Assembly: GCF_036689865.1 (NCBI RefSeq)
Contig: NZ_JBAHUQ010000046.1
Location: forward strand, 1 to 36,132
Direction of reading: 5' to 3'
Length of the DNA stretch: 36,132 nucleotides
From: Magnetococcus sp. PR-3
GTDB taxonomy: Bacteria; Pseudomonadota; Magnetococcia; Magnetococcales; Magnetococcaceae
Part shown: positions 1 through 6,484 of the stretch, piece after piece
Position numbering within the stretch: the first letter of the stretch is position 1
Layout of the letters: every line of letters begins with the position of its first letter
Translations under genes and position numbers: made by a program
Notes under the pieces: generated by a model
Database searches by the model: none
What the model saw: the letters and a program-made list of their open reading frames with translations, nothing else
Told to the model about the DNA's origin: nothing

Positions 1-188
1 CTAATTCGCCAATTTAGCGAGTTGTTTAGGATGCGTATTGGCCCCCATGGGGAGATTGTTGACCTGAATATGGGGCACTACTGGCCATGGCCCAGGCGCG
101 GGGGCATGATATGGCCATGGCTGTCTAACTGCTGCCAGAAGCGGAAGCCGCTTTGCTTGAGGTGCAAGCCCAGCAAGCGGCGGATTAA
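1..188 (+). pseudogene. Broken C-terminal fragment of a phage tail-assembly chaperone extension
   Basis: The reading frame is open from the window edge and gives a peptide containing IGPHGEIVDLNMG. This aligns with the -1 frame extension at 2043-2273 (TGPHSQIIGLDMG). Directly after that motif one G is missing: the intact copy has GGGGG after ATAT, this copy GGGG. Restoring the base gives a frame that aligns residue for residue with the intact copy down to LLPEAEAALLEVQAQQAAD, but with an in-frame TAA inside it. Two independent lesions make this a decayed paralogue rather than a working gene. The 5' part lies outside the window. It marks the end of a second, older tail module. Confidence 0.7.
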
Positions 189-209
189 CCGGCCTACGGG
201 TTGCGCATC

Positions 210-608
210 TCATCCAACAGGCCACCGCCAGGGCTGGGCTTTTTTGAGGGGGCGGTCTTGGGCTCTTGGGGGGGGCACGGTCGTGGGCTTGGCAGCCTGC
301 TTCTGTTCAATCCCCCGCCCGCAGTGGCCACAATAGGCGGCCTTGCTGTCGATGGCTCGCATGCAACTGGGGCAATCTGTGTACCCGTATTCATGTTTGA
401 GGAGTTTGCCCTGGGTGGCCTGATTACTGCCATGGGCGGCCACGGCAAGCAGGGCTAAAAGGGGCGAAAAGAGCAGCGCCAGTGCAAACCATAAAGCCCC
501 GCTCATGCCCTTGGAACTGGCGGCGGATGTGGCCATAAAAGTGCCTGCTATCCAGGCGATTAAAAAAAACAGATCAACCAAAGGGGCAAGTGTATAGAGT
601 GGATTCAT
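210..608 (-). CDS. Small membrane protein with C-terminal zinc ribbon (prophage accessory cassette 1)
   Basis: This 132-residue protein has two N-terminal hydrophobic segments (about residues 5-28 and 37-58). A hydrophilic tail follows with two Cys pairs, CPSC and CGHC, spaced like a zinc ribbon, and then a Pro/Lys-rich end. It is paralogous in layout to the protein at 2270-2617. It lies opposite to the phage tail genes, just after the broken chaperone fragment, and diverges from a micro-ORF at 729-812, so it is an independently expressed accessory gene. A perfect TATAAT lies only four bases upstream of the ATG on this strand, so the mRNA may be nearly leaderless. No family with a known role is recognised. 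Superinfection exclusion is a guess from its position and membrane nature. Confidence 0.7.
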   Translation of the reverse strand: MNPLYTLAPLVDLFFLIAWIAGTFMATSAASSKGMSGALWFALALLFSPLLALLAVAAHGSNQATQGKLLKHEYGYTDCPSCMRAIDSKAAYCGHCGRGIEQKQAAKPTTVPPPRAQDRPLKKAQPWRWPVG

Positions 609-612
609 GCCT

Positions 613-618
613 ATTATA
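613..618 (-). promoter_or_regulatory. Candidate -10 box (TATAAT) for the cassette 1 membrane gene
   Basis: A perfect TATAAT on the minus strand lies four bases before the ATG of the 210-608 gene. No good -35 box is visible 16-18 bases further upstream. If it is used, transcription would start at or inside the start codon, giving a leaderless or nearly leaderless message. Confidence 0.35.
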
Positions 619-728
619 CTTTGACTTCCATGAATAAGGTTTTAAAAGCATGAATAAGCGTGCGGAATCAATGATAATATGTTATGATGCATATGTTTGG
701 TGAATCCCTGCAACTGAAAGGGCCTGTG

Positions 729-812
729 ATGATGGTGTTTGTAAAATCCAGTCTCTATACCCTGACGGTCTTTGTGCTGCTGTTGATGTTGATAACGCGC
801 TTCTATCGCTAA
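729..812 (+). CDS. Membrane micro-ORF, 27 residues (cassette 1)
   Basis: A 27-residue ORF encodes a short charged start and one hydrophobic helix (YTLTVFVLLLMLI) ending in TRFYR. AAAGGG at 717-722 is a well-placed ribosome site, six bases before the ATG. The same frame has earlier ATGs at 684, 687 and 693 that would give up to 42 residues. It sits between the divergent zinc-ribbon gene and a hairpin terminator, exactly where cassette 2 carries its own 25-residue membrane micro-ORF at 2700-2777. That parallel is the main reason to believe in it. The function is unknown. Confidence 0.45.
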   Translation: MMVFVKSSLYTLTVFVLLLMLITRFYR

Positions 813-848
813 ATGATCCGCCTGCAAGGGCGCTGATAACAAAGAATC

Positions 849-883
849 AAAACCCCACACCGTTTTCGGTGCGGGGTTTTTTT
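849..883 (+). terminator. Rho-independent terminator ending accessory cassette 1
   Basis: The stem AAAACCCCACACCG / CGGTGCGGGGTTTT has one A-C mismatch and a TTTT loop, and is followed by a T7 tract. It ends 12 bases before the ATG of the next phage gene, with the ribosome site (GGGGA) lying after the T tract. It would isolate the cassette from the tail operon, so the tail gene must depend on read-through or antitermination. Confidence 0.8.
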
Positions 884-895
884 ATGGGGATTTCC

Positions 896-1468
896 ATGGG
901 TAAGAGCACGCGCCATGATGACGCGATCCGCCTGTCTGTAGATGGCGACAGCAAGACCAAAGCGGAGCTGGTGGCCCAGGGTGAGGCGGCCAGCACCAGT
1001 AGCGGCGGCGGTACCCCGGATTCTCTGCCCCTTAAGCGGTTTGGGCAGTTCCAGGGGGCCATCAAGCGGGCCGGGTCGGCCATCGCCAACCTCACCAGTG
1101 GCAATCTGACCTACAGCAATAATTTGGATAAGGTGGAGACCATCCGCAACGATGGCAAGATTGACGGGGCCGACCCCACCGTGGCCAGCGCCAGCGGCAC
1201 CATCACCACCCGCTTTGCCGATACCACCTTAATGGATCTGGCCAGCAACGGTACGGCGGTGGATCTGGAATTGAGCTATACCCTGGATGCCGACAATAAG
1301 CTGGTCATTACCCTGCATGAGGTCTATCTGCCGAAGCCTAAAATCGGCATGAGTGGCCCCGGCGGCATTGAGGCCAGTTTTGACTATGTGGCCGCCTTTA
1401 ACAGCAGCGCCGGTCAAATGATGACCGTGGCGCTGGTTAACGACCTGGACGGCACGGAGTACGCATAA
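896..1468 (+). CDS. Phage tail-tube protein, apparently chimeric at its N-terminus
   Basis: This protein is about 190 residues from ATG 896, which is preceded by GGGGA. The open frame begins with a GTG at 869 inside the terminator hairpin, which is not a credible start. From about residue 40 it resembles long-tail phage tube proteins: an SNNL motif, an IRNDGKIDGADPTVAS segment, a TTRFADTTLMDLA segment and a GPGGIEASFDYVAA segment near the end. The first 33 residues instead resemble the start of the tape-measure protein at 2850 (IRLxxDGxxK followed by GE at the same spacing). Even the untranslated bases before the two ATGs match. I infer a recombination joint near residue 35. The stop codon overlaps the next ATG by one base. 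Confidence 0.65.
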   Translation: MGKSTRHDDAIRLSVDGDSKTKAELVAQGEAASTSSGGGTPDSLPLKRFGQFQGAIKRAGSAIANLTSGNLTYSNNLDKVETIRNDGKIDGADPTVASASGTITTRFADTTLMDLASNGTAVDLELSYTLDADNKLVITLHEVYLPKPKIGMSGPGGIEASFDYVAAFNSSAGQMMTVALVNDLDGTEYA

Positions 1469-2043
1469 TGTTGAGATTAGGAAGCCAATCAACCGAGCCC
1501 TATTGGCTGGAGGATCTTCCCTACGGGGTGCGGTTTGAGGTCAAGCCGCTCACCGGCCTCAGTGAGCACCTGTGTCAAACCATTGCCCAAAAGCGTACCG
1601 AGCAAATGATGGCCGCCCAAGAGGAGCTAAAAGCGGCCAGGGATGCCATGATTGAGATGGGAGCGATGGACCCGGAAGCAACGGCAGAAGAGTTGGAGAA
1701 TGCCGCTGTCGTTGATAATGCCTACTGGGTCTATCTGGTGGAAGAGTTGGCCAAAAAGCATTTGAAGGATTGGGATGGCGTGGCGGATGAAGCGGGTGAG
1801 CCTGTCGAGCTAACCCCTGAGAATATCTGTCTAGTGTTGCGTTATCGGGATTTCATGCGGGTCTTCTACAAGCGCTTTACCTTTGATCAGTTGCTGCTGG
1901 ATGCGGCAAAAAAAGATTCCGGGGTCTCTGCGCTTGGTACTACAGCGGAGGCCCCGACTACTGCCGAGGATGTGCCGGCAGGGGTGAGCCCTGCGCCCGA
2001 GGGAAGCGAGGTGCCAGCGGCCAGCGCTGCCCAAGCCGAATAA
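1468..2043 (+). CDS. Phage tail-assembly chaperone (G-like, zero-frame product)
   Basis: A 191-residue acidic protein, translationally coupled to the tail-tube gene (TAATG overlap). It has a globular N-terminal part with a long helix (residues about 35-90) and an Ala/Pro/Glu-rich, probably disordered tail from about residue 150. Its position between tail tube and tape measure is the standard place for the lambda G/GT-type chaperone. The heptamer A AAA AAA lies in frame at 1908-1914, and the -1 frame is open from there to 2273, as expected for programmed frameshifting. The assignment rests on position, frame layout and composition rather than a strong motif. Confidence 0.6.
   Translation: MLRLGSQSTEPYWLEDLPYGVRFEVKPLTGLSEHLCQTIAQKRTEQMMAAQEELKAARDAMIEMGAMDPEATAEELENAAVVDNAYWVYLVEELAKKHLKDWDGVADEAGEPVELTPENICLVLRYRDFMRVFYKRFTFDQLLLDAAKKDSGVSALGTTAEAPTTAEDVPAGVSPAPEGSEVPAASAAQAE
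1908..1914 (+). promoter_or_regulatory. Candidate -1 programmed frameshift site (A AAA AAA G)
   Basis: The zero frame reads GCA AAA AAA GAT, a perfect X XXY YYZ heptamer. A -1 slip enters a frame without stops up to 2273, whose last 70 codons give the conserved chaperone extension. Against this exact site, the -1 frame between 1914 and 2040 is rich in Cys, Arg, Trp and Gly and looks non-native, while the zero frame there looks like a normal linker. A later slip is therefore possible, for example G GGA AGC at 2001-2007 or near the stop codon at 2041. Confidence 0.4.
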
Positions 2044-2273
2044 ACGCCCCGCAAACCGATGAAGAGCAGCAGGCCTACCTGCTGCTGCAATTGGCCGATG
2101 GGCAGGTAAGGACTGGCCCCCATAGTCAAATCATCGGTTTGGATATGGGGGCCGCTTCTGCCGTAGCCAACTCTATGGGGTGTGGGGCGTCGGTGGTGGC
2201 GGCATTTCTACCGATTGCTGAGCAGGAGATGCTTAAGGCTCAGCGGCAACGGGCAGAAACAGAAGAGAGTTAA
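2043..2273 (+). CDS. Tail-assembly chaperone -1 frame extension (T-like domain)
   Basis: The frame encodes a domain of about 75 residues containing DEEQQAYLLLQLADG, then TGPHSQIIGLDMG, and a helical end with FLPIAEQEMLKAQRQ. It has no ATG and no good ribosome site; the first alternative start is TTG 2091, whereas the frame is open far upstream into the 1468-2043 gene. This is what is expected of the GT-type product made by -1 frameshifting during tail assembly, where the extension binds tail-tube or tape-measure protein (established for lambda GT). A broken paralogue lies at 1-188. Its stop overlaps the stop of the minus-strand gene at 2270. Confidence 0.6.
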   Translation, partial: NAPQTDEEQQAYLLLQLADGQVRTGPHSQIIGLDMGAASAVANSMGCGASVVAAFLPIAEQEMLKAQRQRAETEES

Positions 2274-2617
2274 AGCGCGACTTCGCTGTGCAGTTCCTGG
2301 CAACCGCAGTGATAACAAGCGCTGGCAGGGTTGGGAATGGGGCGGGTACAGCGTGGGCAGGGGCGGTGCCGACCCTTTTTAAGGATTTGTTTGTCCACTT
2401 CGGCCTGATCCACGGGATAGAGCAGTAGGCAGCCACCGATCACCAGAGGGTTGAGCAGCGCGACAAAGAGCCATGAGTAAAAGCCACGGCCTTTCATACG
2501 GGCGGCATCGGCGATTAAGAAGGCGCTAAGCAACCAAAAAAAAGCCACGAAAAGCAGACCAAGCAGGCCAAAGAAGGTAAACAGATCAGAGTCTAATGTG
2601 TCGTTGTATGGTGACAT
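2270..2617 (-). CDS. Small membrane protein with C-terminal zinc ribbon (prophage accessory cassette 2)
   Basis: A 115-residue protein with two hydrophobic segments (about residues 12-35 and 43-64). A basic linker follows, then CPRC and CYHCGC, a zinc-ribbon-like pair. I chose the ATG at 2617 because it aligns with the start of the paralogue at 210-608; an in-frame ATG at 2659 would add 14 residues. The two proteins share layout (two hydrophobic helices, then paired Cys) but have diverged in sequence. It is transcribed against the tail genes, its stop overlaps the chaperone-extension stop, and a micro-ORF and terminator lie upstream. It is an accessory gene of unknown function. Confidence 0.7.
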   Translation of the reverse strand: MSPYNDTLDSDLFTFFGLLGLLFVAFFWLLSAFLIADAARMKGRGFYSWLFVALLNPLVIGGCLLLYPVDQAEVDKQILKKGRHRPCPRCTRPIPNPASACYHCGCQELHSEVAL

Positions 2618-2699
2618 GGCAACGGGCTTTCTAAAGTCGTGTGATAAAATTAAAGACATGGGCCGTGGGCCATGCTATCCTTATTGTGGAGGCATAACT

Positions 2700-2777
2700 A
2701 TGGTATATATAGGCTATATGTTGTTTGGTTATCTAGCTGGGTGGGTGTTAATGCTCTCTTTCGCATGGCTAGCCTAG
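2700..2777 (+). CDS. Membrane micro-ORF, 25 residues (cassette 2)
   Basis: The ORF starts with an ATG preceded by GTGGAGG at a suitable distance, the best ribosome site in the prophage region. It encodes 25 residues that are nearly all hydrophobic or aromatic (YMLFGYLAGWVLMLSFAWLA), one membrane helix. It has the same place and orientation as the 27-residue micro-ORF of cassette 1, and is followed by a terminator at 2803-2836. The ribosome site and repeated context argue that it is translated. It could be a membrane toxin-like or exclusion peptide; nothing in the sequence decides this. Confidence 0.55.
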   Translation: MVYIGYMLFGYLAGWVLMLSFAWLA

Positions 2778-2802
2778 GCTGACAAATAGCGTTTAAAGAT
2801 AG

Positions 2803-2836
2803 AACCCCGCTTGCAGGACGCAAGCGGGGTTTTTTT
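2803..2836 (+). terminator. Rho-independent terminator ending accessory cassette 2
   Basis: A perfect 12-bp stem AACCCCGCTTGC / GCAAGCGGGGTT with an AGGAC loop is followed by a T7 tract. It ends 13 bases before the tape-measure ATG, the same arrangement as at 849-883. Confidence 0.85.
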
Positions 2837-2849
2837 ATGGGGTTTTGCC

Positions 2850-4409
2850 ATGGCCAGCAGGCGCAGTAATTACGGTATCCGTCTTTTTGCCGACGGGGGC
2901 GATAAGGTGGTGCGTACCTTTACCGAAATTGGCGAAAAAGGGACGCAGGCCTTTGGGCGAGTAGCCGGTTCGGCGCGGAATGCAGATCAAGGGCTTGATC
3001 GGGCCAGTAAGCGCATTCAAAGCATTTCAGTCACCCTTAATGATTGGGATGAGCTGATGCGTAGCATGGCCGTAGGCTATGGTATTTACCAGAGTATTGC
3101 CCCGATGGTTGGTCTGTTTGCCAACTTTGAGGATGCGCTGATTGCAGTGGGCAAAACCACCAACCTATCCGGCAAGGCGTTGGCATCGTTTGGGGATGAT
3201 ATCCAAAACCTCTCCGAGGGTCTGCCCAATACGGCGGTTGAGCTGTTGCAAATTGCCCAGAGCGCTGGGCAGGTAGGCATTAATGGGCATGCCAATCTGG
3301 TCAAGTTTACCGAGACCGTCGCCCGTCTGGGCGTCTCTTCCAATCTGGCCGGTGAAGAGGCGGTGATGGCCCTGGCCCGGCTGCTGGAAGTGACCAAAGA
3401 GAGTGCCGATCAGGTGGAGGTTTTAGCCTCGGTGGTGGTGGCCCTGGGTAACAACTTTGCTGTAACCGAGAGAGAAATAGCTCTAACGGCCAATGAAGTG
3501 GGCCGGGCGGTGGCGATGTTTAGGGTGAGCTCGGCGGAGGCGGCGGCCTTGGCGGCCACCATAGCGGCTTTGGGGATACAGGCCGAGCTGGGTGGGTCGG
3601 CCATGGGTCGGCTAATGCGGGCTATTGATAAAACGGTGCGACGTGGTGGTGAGGATCTTGAACGGTTGTCCAAGCTGACCGGGGAGAGTGGCGATACACT
3701 ACGGCGGGTCTTTGCCGAAGACTCTGTTATGGCAATCTCCATGTTTTTATCCGGGCTTGGGCGGGTGATTGAGCGCGGCGATAATGCCACGAAAACCTTG
3801 GCGGAATTTGGTCTGCAAGGGGAGGAGATCTTAAAGGTTTTGCCGGTGTTGGCGCAGCGTTCGGACCGGCTTACCGAGGCGTTGCGGCTACAAAAAGGTG
3901 AGGCAGGTAAAGCCCATGCCCTGCACCGGGAATCATCGGAGGCGCTGAAAAGCTTAAGCGCTGAATGGGGCAAGCTGACCAATACGGTGAAGGCGCACGT
4001 GACCGATATGGTCGAAAAGTTCGCGCCTGCCTTAAAGCGGGCGATGAAAGAGTTGCGATACAAGCTTGGCAGTGATGATCCCGAGTTTGACCACCGCCGC
4101 CAATGGGAAGAGAAAGAGGCGCTGTTAGAGCGTGAGCTGGCGCTGAAAAAGAAAATTGCCGGTCTCGAGAAGAGTATTGCAGGTGGGCCGCGGTTTGGAT
4201 CGGGTAGCTTTGTGGGGGGGCAGTTGATCCGTGCCCAAAAAGAGCTGAAAGCGGTTGAACAGAGCCTGAGTAAGATCGCCCAGATTGCCCGCACAGATCC
4301 GTTGCCAGATGCCCCGCAAAAGGGTAAGCGCACGATTGCCTGCGGGGGGGGGACTGAAACCGCGGTAAAGCGTAGTGATGCCATTGATAAAGGGTTTTTG
4401 GATGTATGA
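2850..4409 (+). CDS. Phage tail tape-measure protein (probably C-terminally truncated)
   Basis: About 519 residues from ATG 2850 (GGGG ribosome site after the terminator; the open frame extends to a TTG at 2811 inside the hairpin, which is unlikely as a start). The N-terminus has the tape-measure style IRLFADGGDK segment. A TP901-like core follows (FEDALIAVGKTTNLSGKAL and QSAGQVGINGHANLVKFTE, then an Ala-rich helical part), and a coiled coil lies near residues 420-490. Tape-measure proteins usually continue with hydrophobic segments and are followed by minor tail and tip genes. Here the protein ends in a Gly/Lys-rich piece just after a G9 run (4344-4352), and host genes follow. I infer that the prophage is cut off here. 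It may still be expressed but cannot build a tail alone. Confidence 0.75.
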   Translation: MASRRSNYGIRLFADGGDKVVRTFTEIGEKGTQAFGRVAGSARNADQGLDRASKRIQSISVTLNDWDELMRSMAVGYGIYQSIAPMVGLFANFEDALIAVGKTTNLSGKALASFGDDIQNLSEGLPNTAVELLQIAQSAGQVGINGHANLVKFTETVARLGVSSNLAGEEAVMALARLLEVTKESADQVEVLASVVVALGNNFAVTEREIALTANEVGRAVAMFRVSSAEAAALAATIAALGIQAELGGSAMGRLMRAIDKTVRRGGEDLERLSKLTGESGDTLRRVFAEDSVMAISMFLSGLGRVIERGDNATKTLAEFGLQGEEILKVLPVLAQRSDRLTEALRLQKGEAGKAHALHRESSEALKSLSAEWGKLTNTVKAHVTDMVEKFAPALKRAMKELRYKLGSDDPEFDHRRQWEEKEALLERELALKKKIAGLEKSIAGGPRFGSGSFVGGQLIRAQKELKAVEQSLSKIAQIARTDPLPDAPQKGKRTIACGGGTETAVKRSDAIDKGFLDV

Positions 4410-4674
4410 TAAAACAGAGAGTTAGAATTGCATTTAACACTTGTAATGATTAGGCCTTCGGTTCAATGTCGGAAGGTGGCACCAGATTCTCCCATTGAAT
4501 AGATTGGGATGGCGTTTGAAAGCCTCTTATGCTTTTTGGCTGGTATAAAAACGCCACAGATACGACCTCCCAAAATGAAGGTGTTTACCTGTTTTTTTTG
4601 GGGGGGGAGTACCCCTCCTTCTTAGTTTCTAACCTTATAAGTTAGCCACCTCACTACCCAACCCTTAGGCCTGT

Positions 4675-5511
4675 CTATAGATAGGTGAAAGTCCCAATAA
4701 ATTCATTGAACTCATTCAGTGAAATTCCCACATGTTCCATCCAGATCCGGTTTAGAGCAGAGTCTGGCTTATGTTGACGAATAAAAAAGCCATGTAATGC
4801 AGCCTGTAGCTCAATATGTTCTTGATGAGTCGCCCAGCCAATAAGTGAGGTTTGCCCAACTGGAAAAGCAATTTCTAAATCAGGAACCTTTTGTCGGGTC
4901 CAGTTAAAAGCACCGTCAGCTCCAATCAAAGTAAAGTCGACCGTTCCATTGTTCACCGCCTGCATACTTGCATCTGTATCCGCAAAAATAATCTGAACAG
5001 GATTGTTTTTGAGAGCGGTTTGGTTGGTGGTCTCCAGCCATGAATGGTAGCTGGTGTTTTTCATAATGGAAACGCGTTTACCACCAAGATCAGCCAGTTT
5101 ATTAAACTGTTTCTTGCGGCTTTTATGGGTGATGACTGTCATCCATGAGTTGTACAAAGGCACTATAGCAAGTTTCTGTAGCCGCCAAGGTTTTACAACC
5201 AAGTTGTTAGGGTATAAATCACATGTGCCATTGGCCAGTAAGGCTGGCGGAGATATGGATTTTTTAACCGTTTTACCTGCGGCATTATGAAATTGCTGAT
5301 CCCAAGAGTGCAGCTTGATGATAACTGGTTTAACATCAAGAAAGCGTGCAAACTCTTTACCCATGGCACGGTAGAGTTGGTGACTTGAACCTGCCACGCA
5401 GATACGAACTTCTCTTGTAGCCTCAATCTCATCCACTGTTCTGGCCTGGGAAGTTGAGAAGCATAGAGAGGTTGCTAACATCGTTAGAAAGATTCTCCAG
5501 ATTAAACGCAT
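4675..5511 (-). CDS. Periplasmic solute-binding protein, family 3-like
   Basis: A 278-residue protein with a clear signal peptide (MRLIWRIFLTMLATSLCFST, cleavage near residue 23). The fold-like pattern is that of extracellular solute-binding proteins: VRICVAGSSHQLYRAMG, then a CDLYPNN segment, LADLGGKRVSIMKNTSYHSW, ADTDASMQAVNNGTVDFTLIG and a final helical region. It is close in length to SBP_bac_3 amino-acid binding proteins. No ABC permease or ATPase is next to it, so it may act as an orphan receptor or sensor domain rather than in transport. The ligand cannot be told. No good ribosome site is visible, and the start is chosen because it gives a full signal peptide. Confidence 0.65.
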   Translation of the reverse strand: MRLIWRIFLTMLATSLCFSTSQARTVDEIEATREVRICVAGSSHQLYRAMGKEFARFLDVKPVIIKLHSWDQQFHNAAGKTVKKSISPPALLANGTCDLYPNNLVVKPWRLQKLAIVPLYNSWMTVITHKSRKKQFNKLADLGGKRVSIMKNTSYHSWLETTNQTALKNNPVQIIFADTDASMQAVNNGTVDFTLIGADGAFNWTRQKVPDLEIAFPVGQTSLIGWATHQEHIELQAALHGFFIRQHKPDSALNRIWMEHVGISLNEFNEFIGTFTYL

Positions 5512-5955
5512 GAGCTAACATTCATAAATGGAATTTGTATGCTTGGCTGTTGCCTTCCAAGTGATTTTGCCTAATTCATCAAGCTGTTGTCTCTTAAGGA
5601 TAACAGATCCTTGGCGGTATACGTTTAGACTAATCGTGAACGCAAGAGGTTTCTTGTTTGGATGAGGGATAGAGCCATAGAGGCAGTGTTGATTGATTTT
5701 AAAGCATGATCATGCGGAAAAGTAGCTTATAAGATTTGGGCGCCTGTTGTGTTAGATGGGGTAAGGTGGGTAAAAAGCTAAACAAGGTTTATCACCCTTC
5801 AGTTCAAGATTGCCAAACTTGGATGTGTAGCAGACATGAAGTATAGAAATAAGTTTGGGATTTTCAGGGTATTATTGATCCGCAACTCATAGTAATGTTT
5901 GGCTGTTTAAATCGAATAATAGATCTGCCATCTCATACGCAACCGGGAGGATAAT
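5512..5955. other. Gene-free stretch between divergent genes
   Basis: It separates the minus-strand solute-binding protein from the plus-strand 5956 gene and must hold both promoters. I see no ORF, RNA gene or strong hairpin in it. Confidence 0.5.
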
Positions 5956-6408
5956 ATGCATACAGAGGATGATCTTTTTGATCTCGAGAAGCTTCCTTAT
6001 CTTCATCTTTCAGACATTGAAGGGGAGGTAACGGAACAGACCAAGGCTCAGGTGCGTGTGTATAATGGACAGACACTTATTTTGATTGAGGCTATTAATC
6101 GACACATTCAGAGTGGTGAGGGTCGTACGAAAAAATATCATTACTGGCCAGAGCTTTTGCAAACATTAGAGGCCTTCTACCATCATGGTGGAGAGGTGCC
6201 AAATACACCATTTTTTGTCTCGATTAAGGCTCTTGTTGAGACCAGTGAGCTGCCCAAAGCACGTGTGAAAAAATATGTGCAAACTCTAATGGAGCTCGGG
6301 CTTATCACGATTTCTGGTCGTGGTGGATCTGTCAGCTATTCAATGATTCATACACGCGAGCAGTTGATCGAAGCGGGTATGCGTGTTGAGGGGTTTCAGG
6401 CACAATAA
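5956..6408 (+). CDS. Hypothetical protein with winged-helix-like C-terminal half
   Basis: A 150-residue soluble protein preceded by a strong GGGAGG ribosome site. It has an acidic N-terminus (MHTEDDLFDLEKLPYLHLSD). From about residue 60 the pattern (LPKARVKKYVQTLMELGLI, then a GRGGSVSYSMI wing-like strand pair) resembles a winged helix in MarR/GntR-like regulators. It stands alone with no partner gene on its strand. I would guess a DNA-binding regulator but recognise no named family. Confidence 0.55.
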   Translation: MHTEDDLFDLEKLPYLHLSDIEGEVTEQTKAQVRVYNGQTLILIEAINRHIQSGEGRTKKYHYWPELLQTLEAFYHHGGEVPNTPFFVSIKALVETSELPKARVKKYVQTLMELGLITISGRGGSVSYSMIHTREQLIEAGMRVEGFQAQ

Positions 6409-6484
6409 ATCCACCGAAGTGCTTATTCTCAGTGCACAGTTGAATCTGCAGTAAACCTTAAAACCATCCATGTGTCTCAAAGCT

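Noticed and set aside
3410-4384. Long minus-strand frame (324 codons) inside the tape-measure gene
   Set aside because: It is Ser/Arg/Ala-rich as expected of the reverse frame of a GC-rich coding region, and the plus-strand frame has recognisable tape-measure features.
4590-4615. GGGG AGTA CCCC dyad in the gap after the prophage
   Set aside because: The stem is only four bases in a homopolymer-rich stretch and has no partner or tail; it cannot be called an attachment site or terminator.
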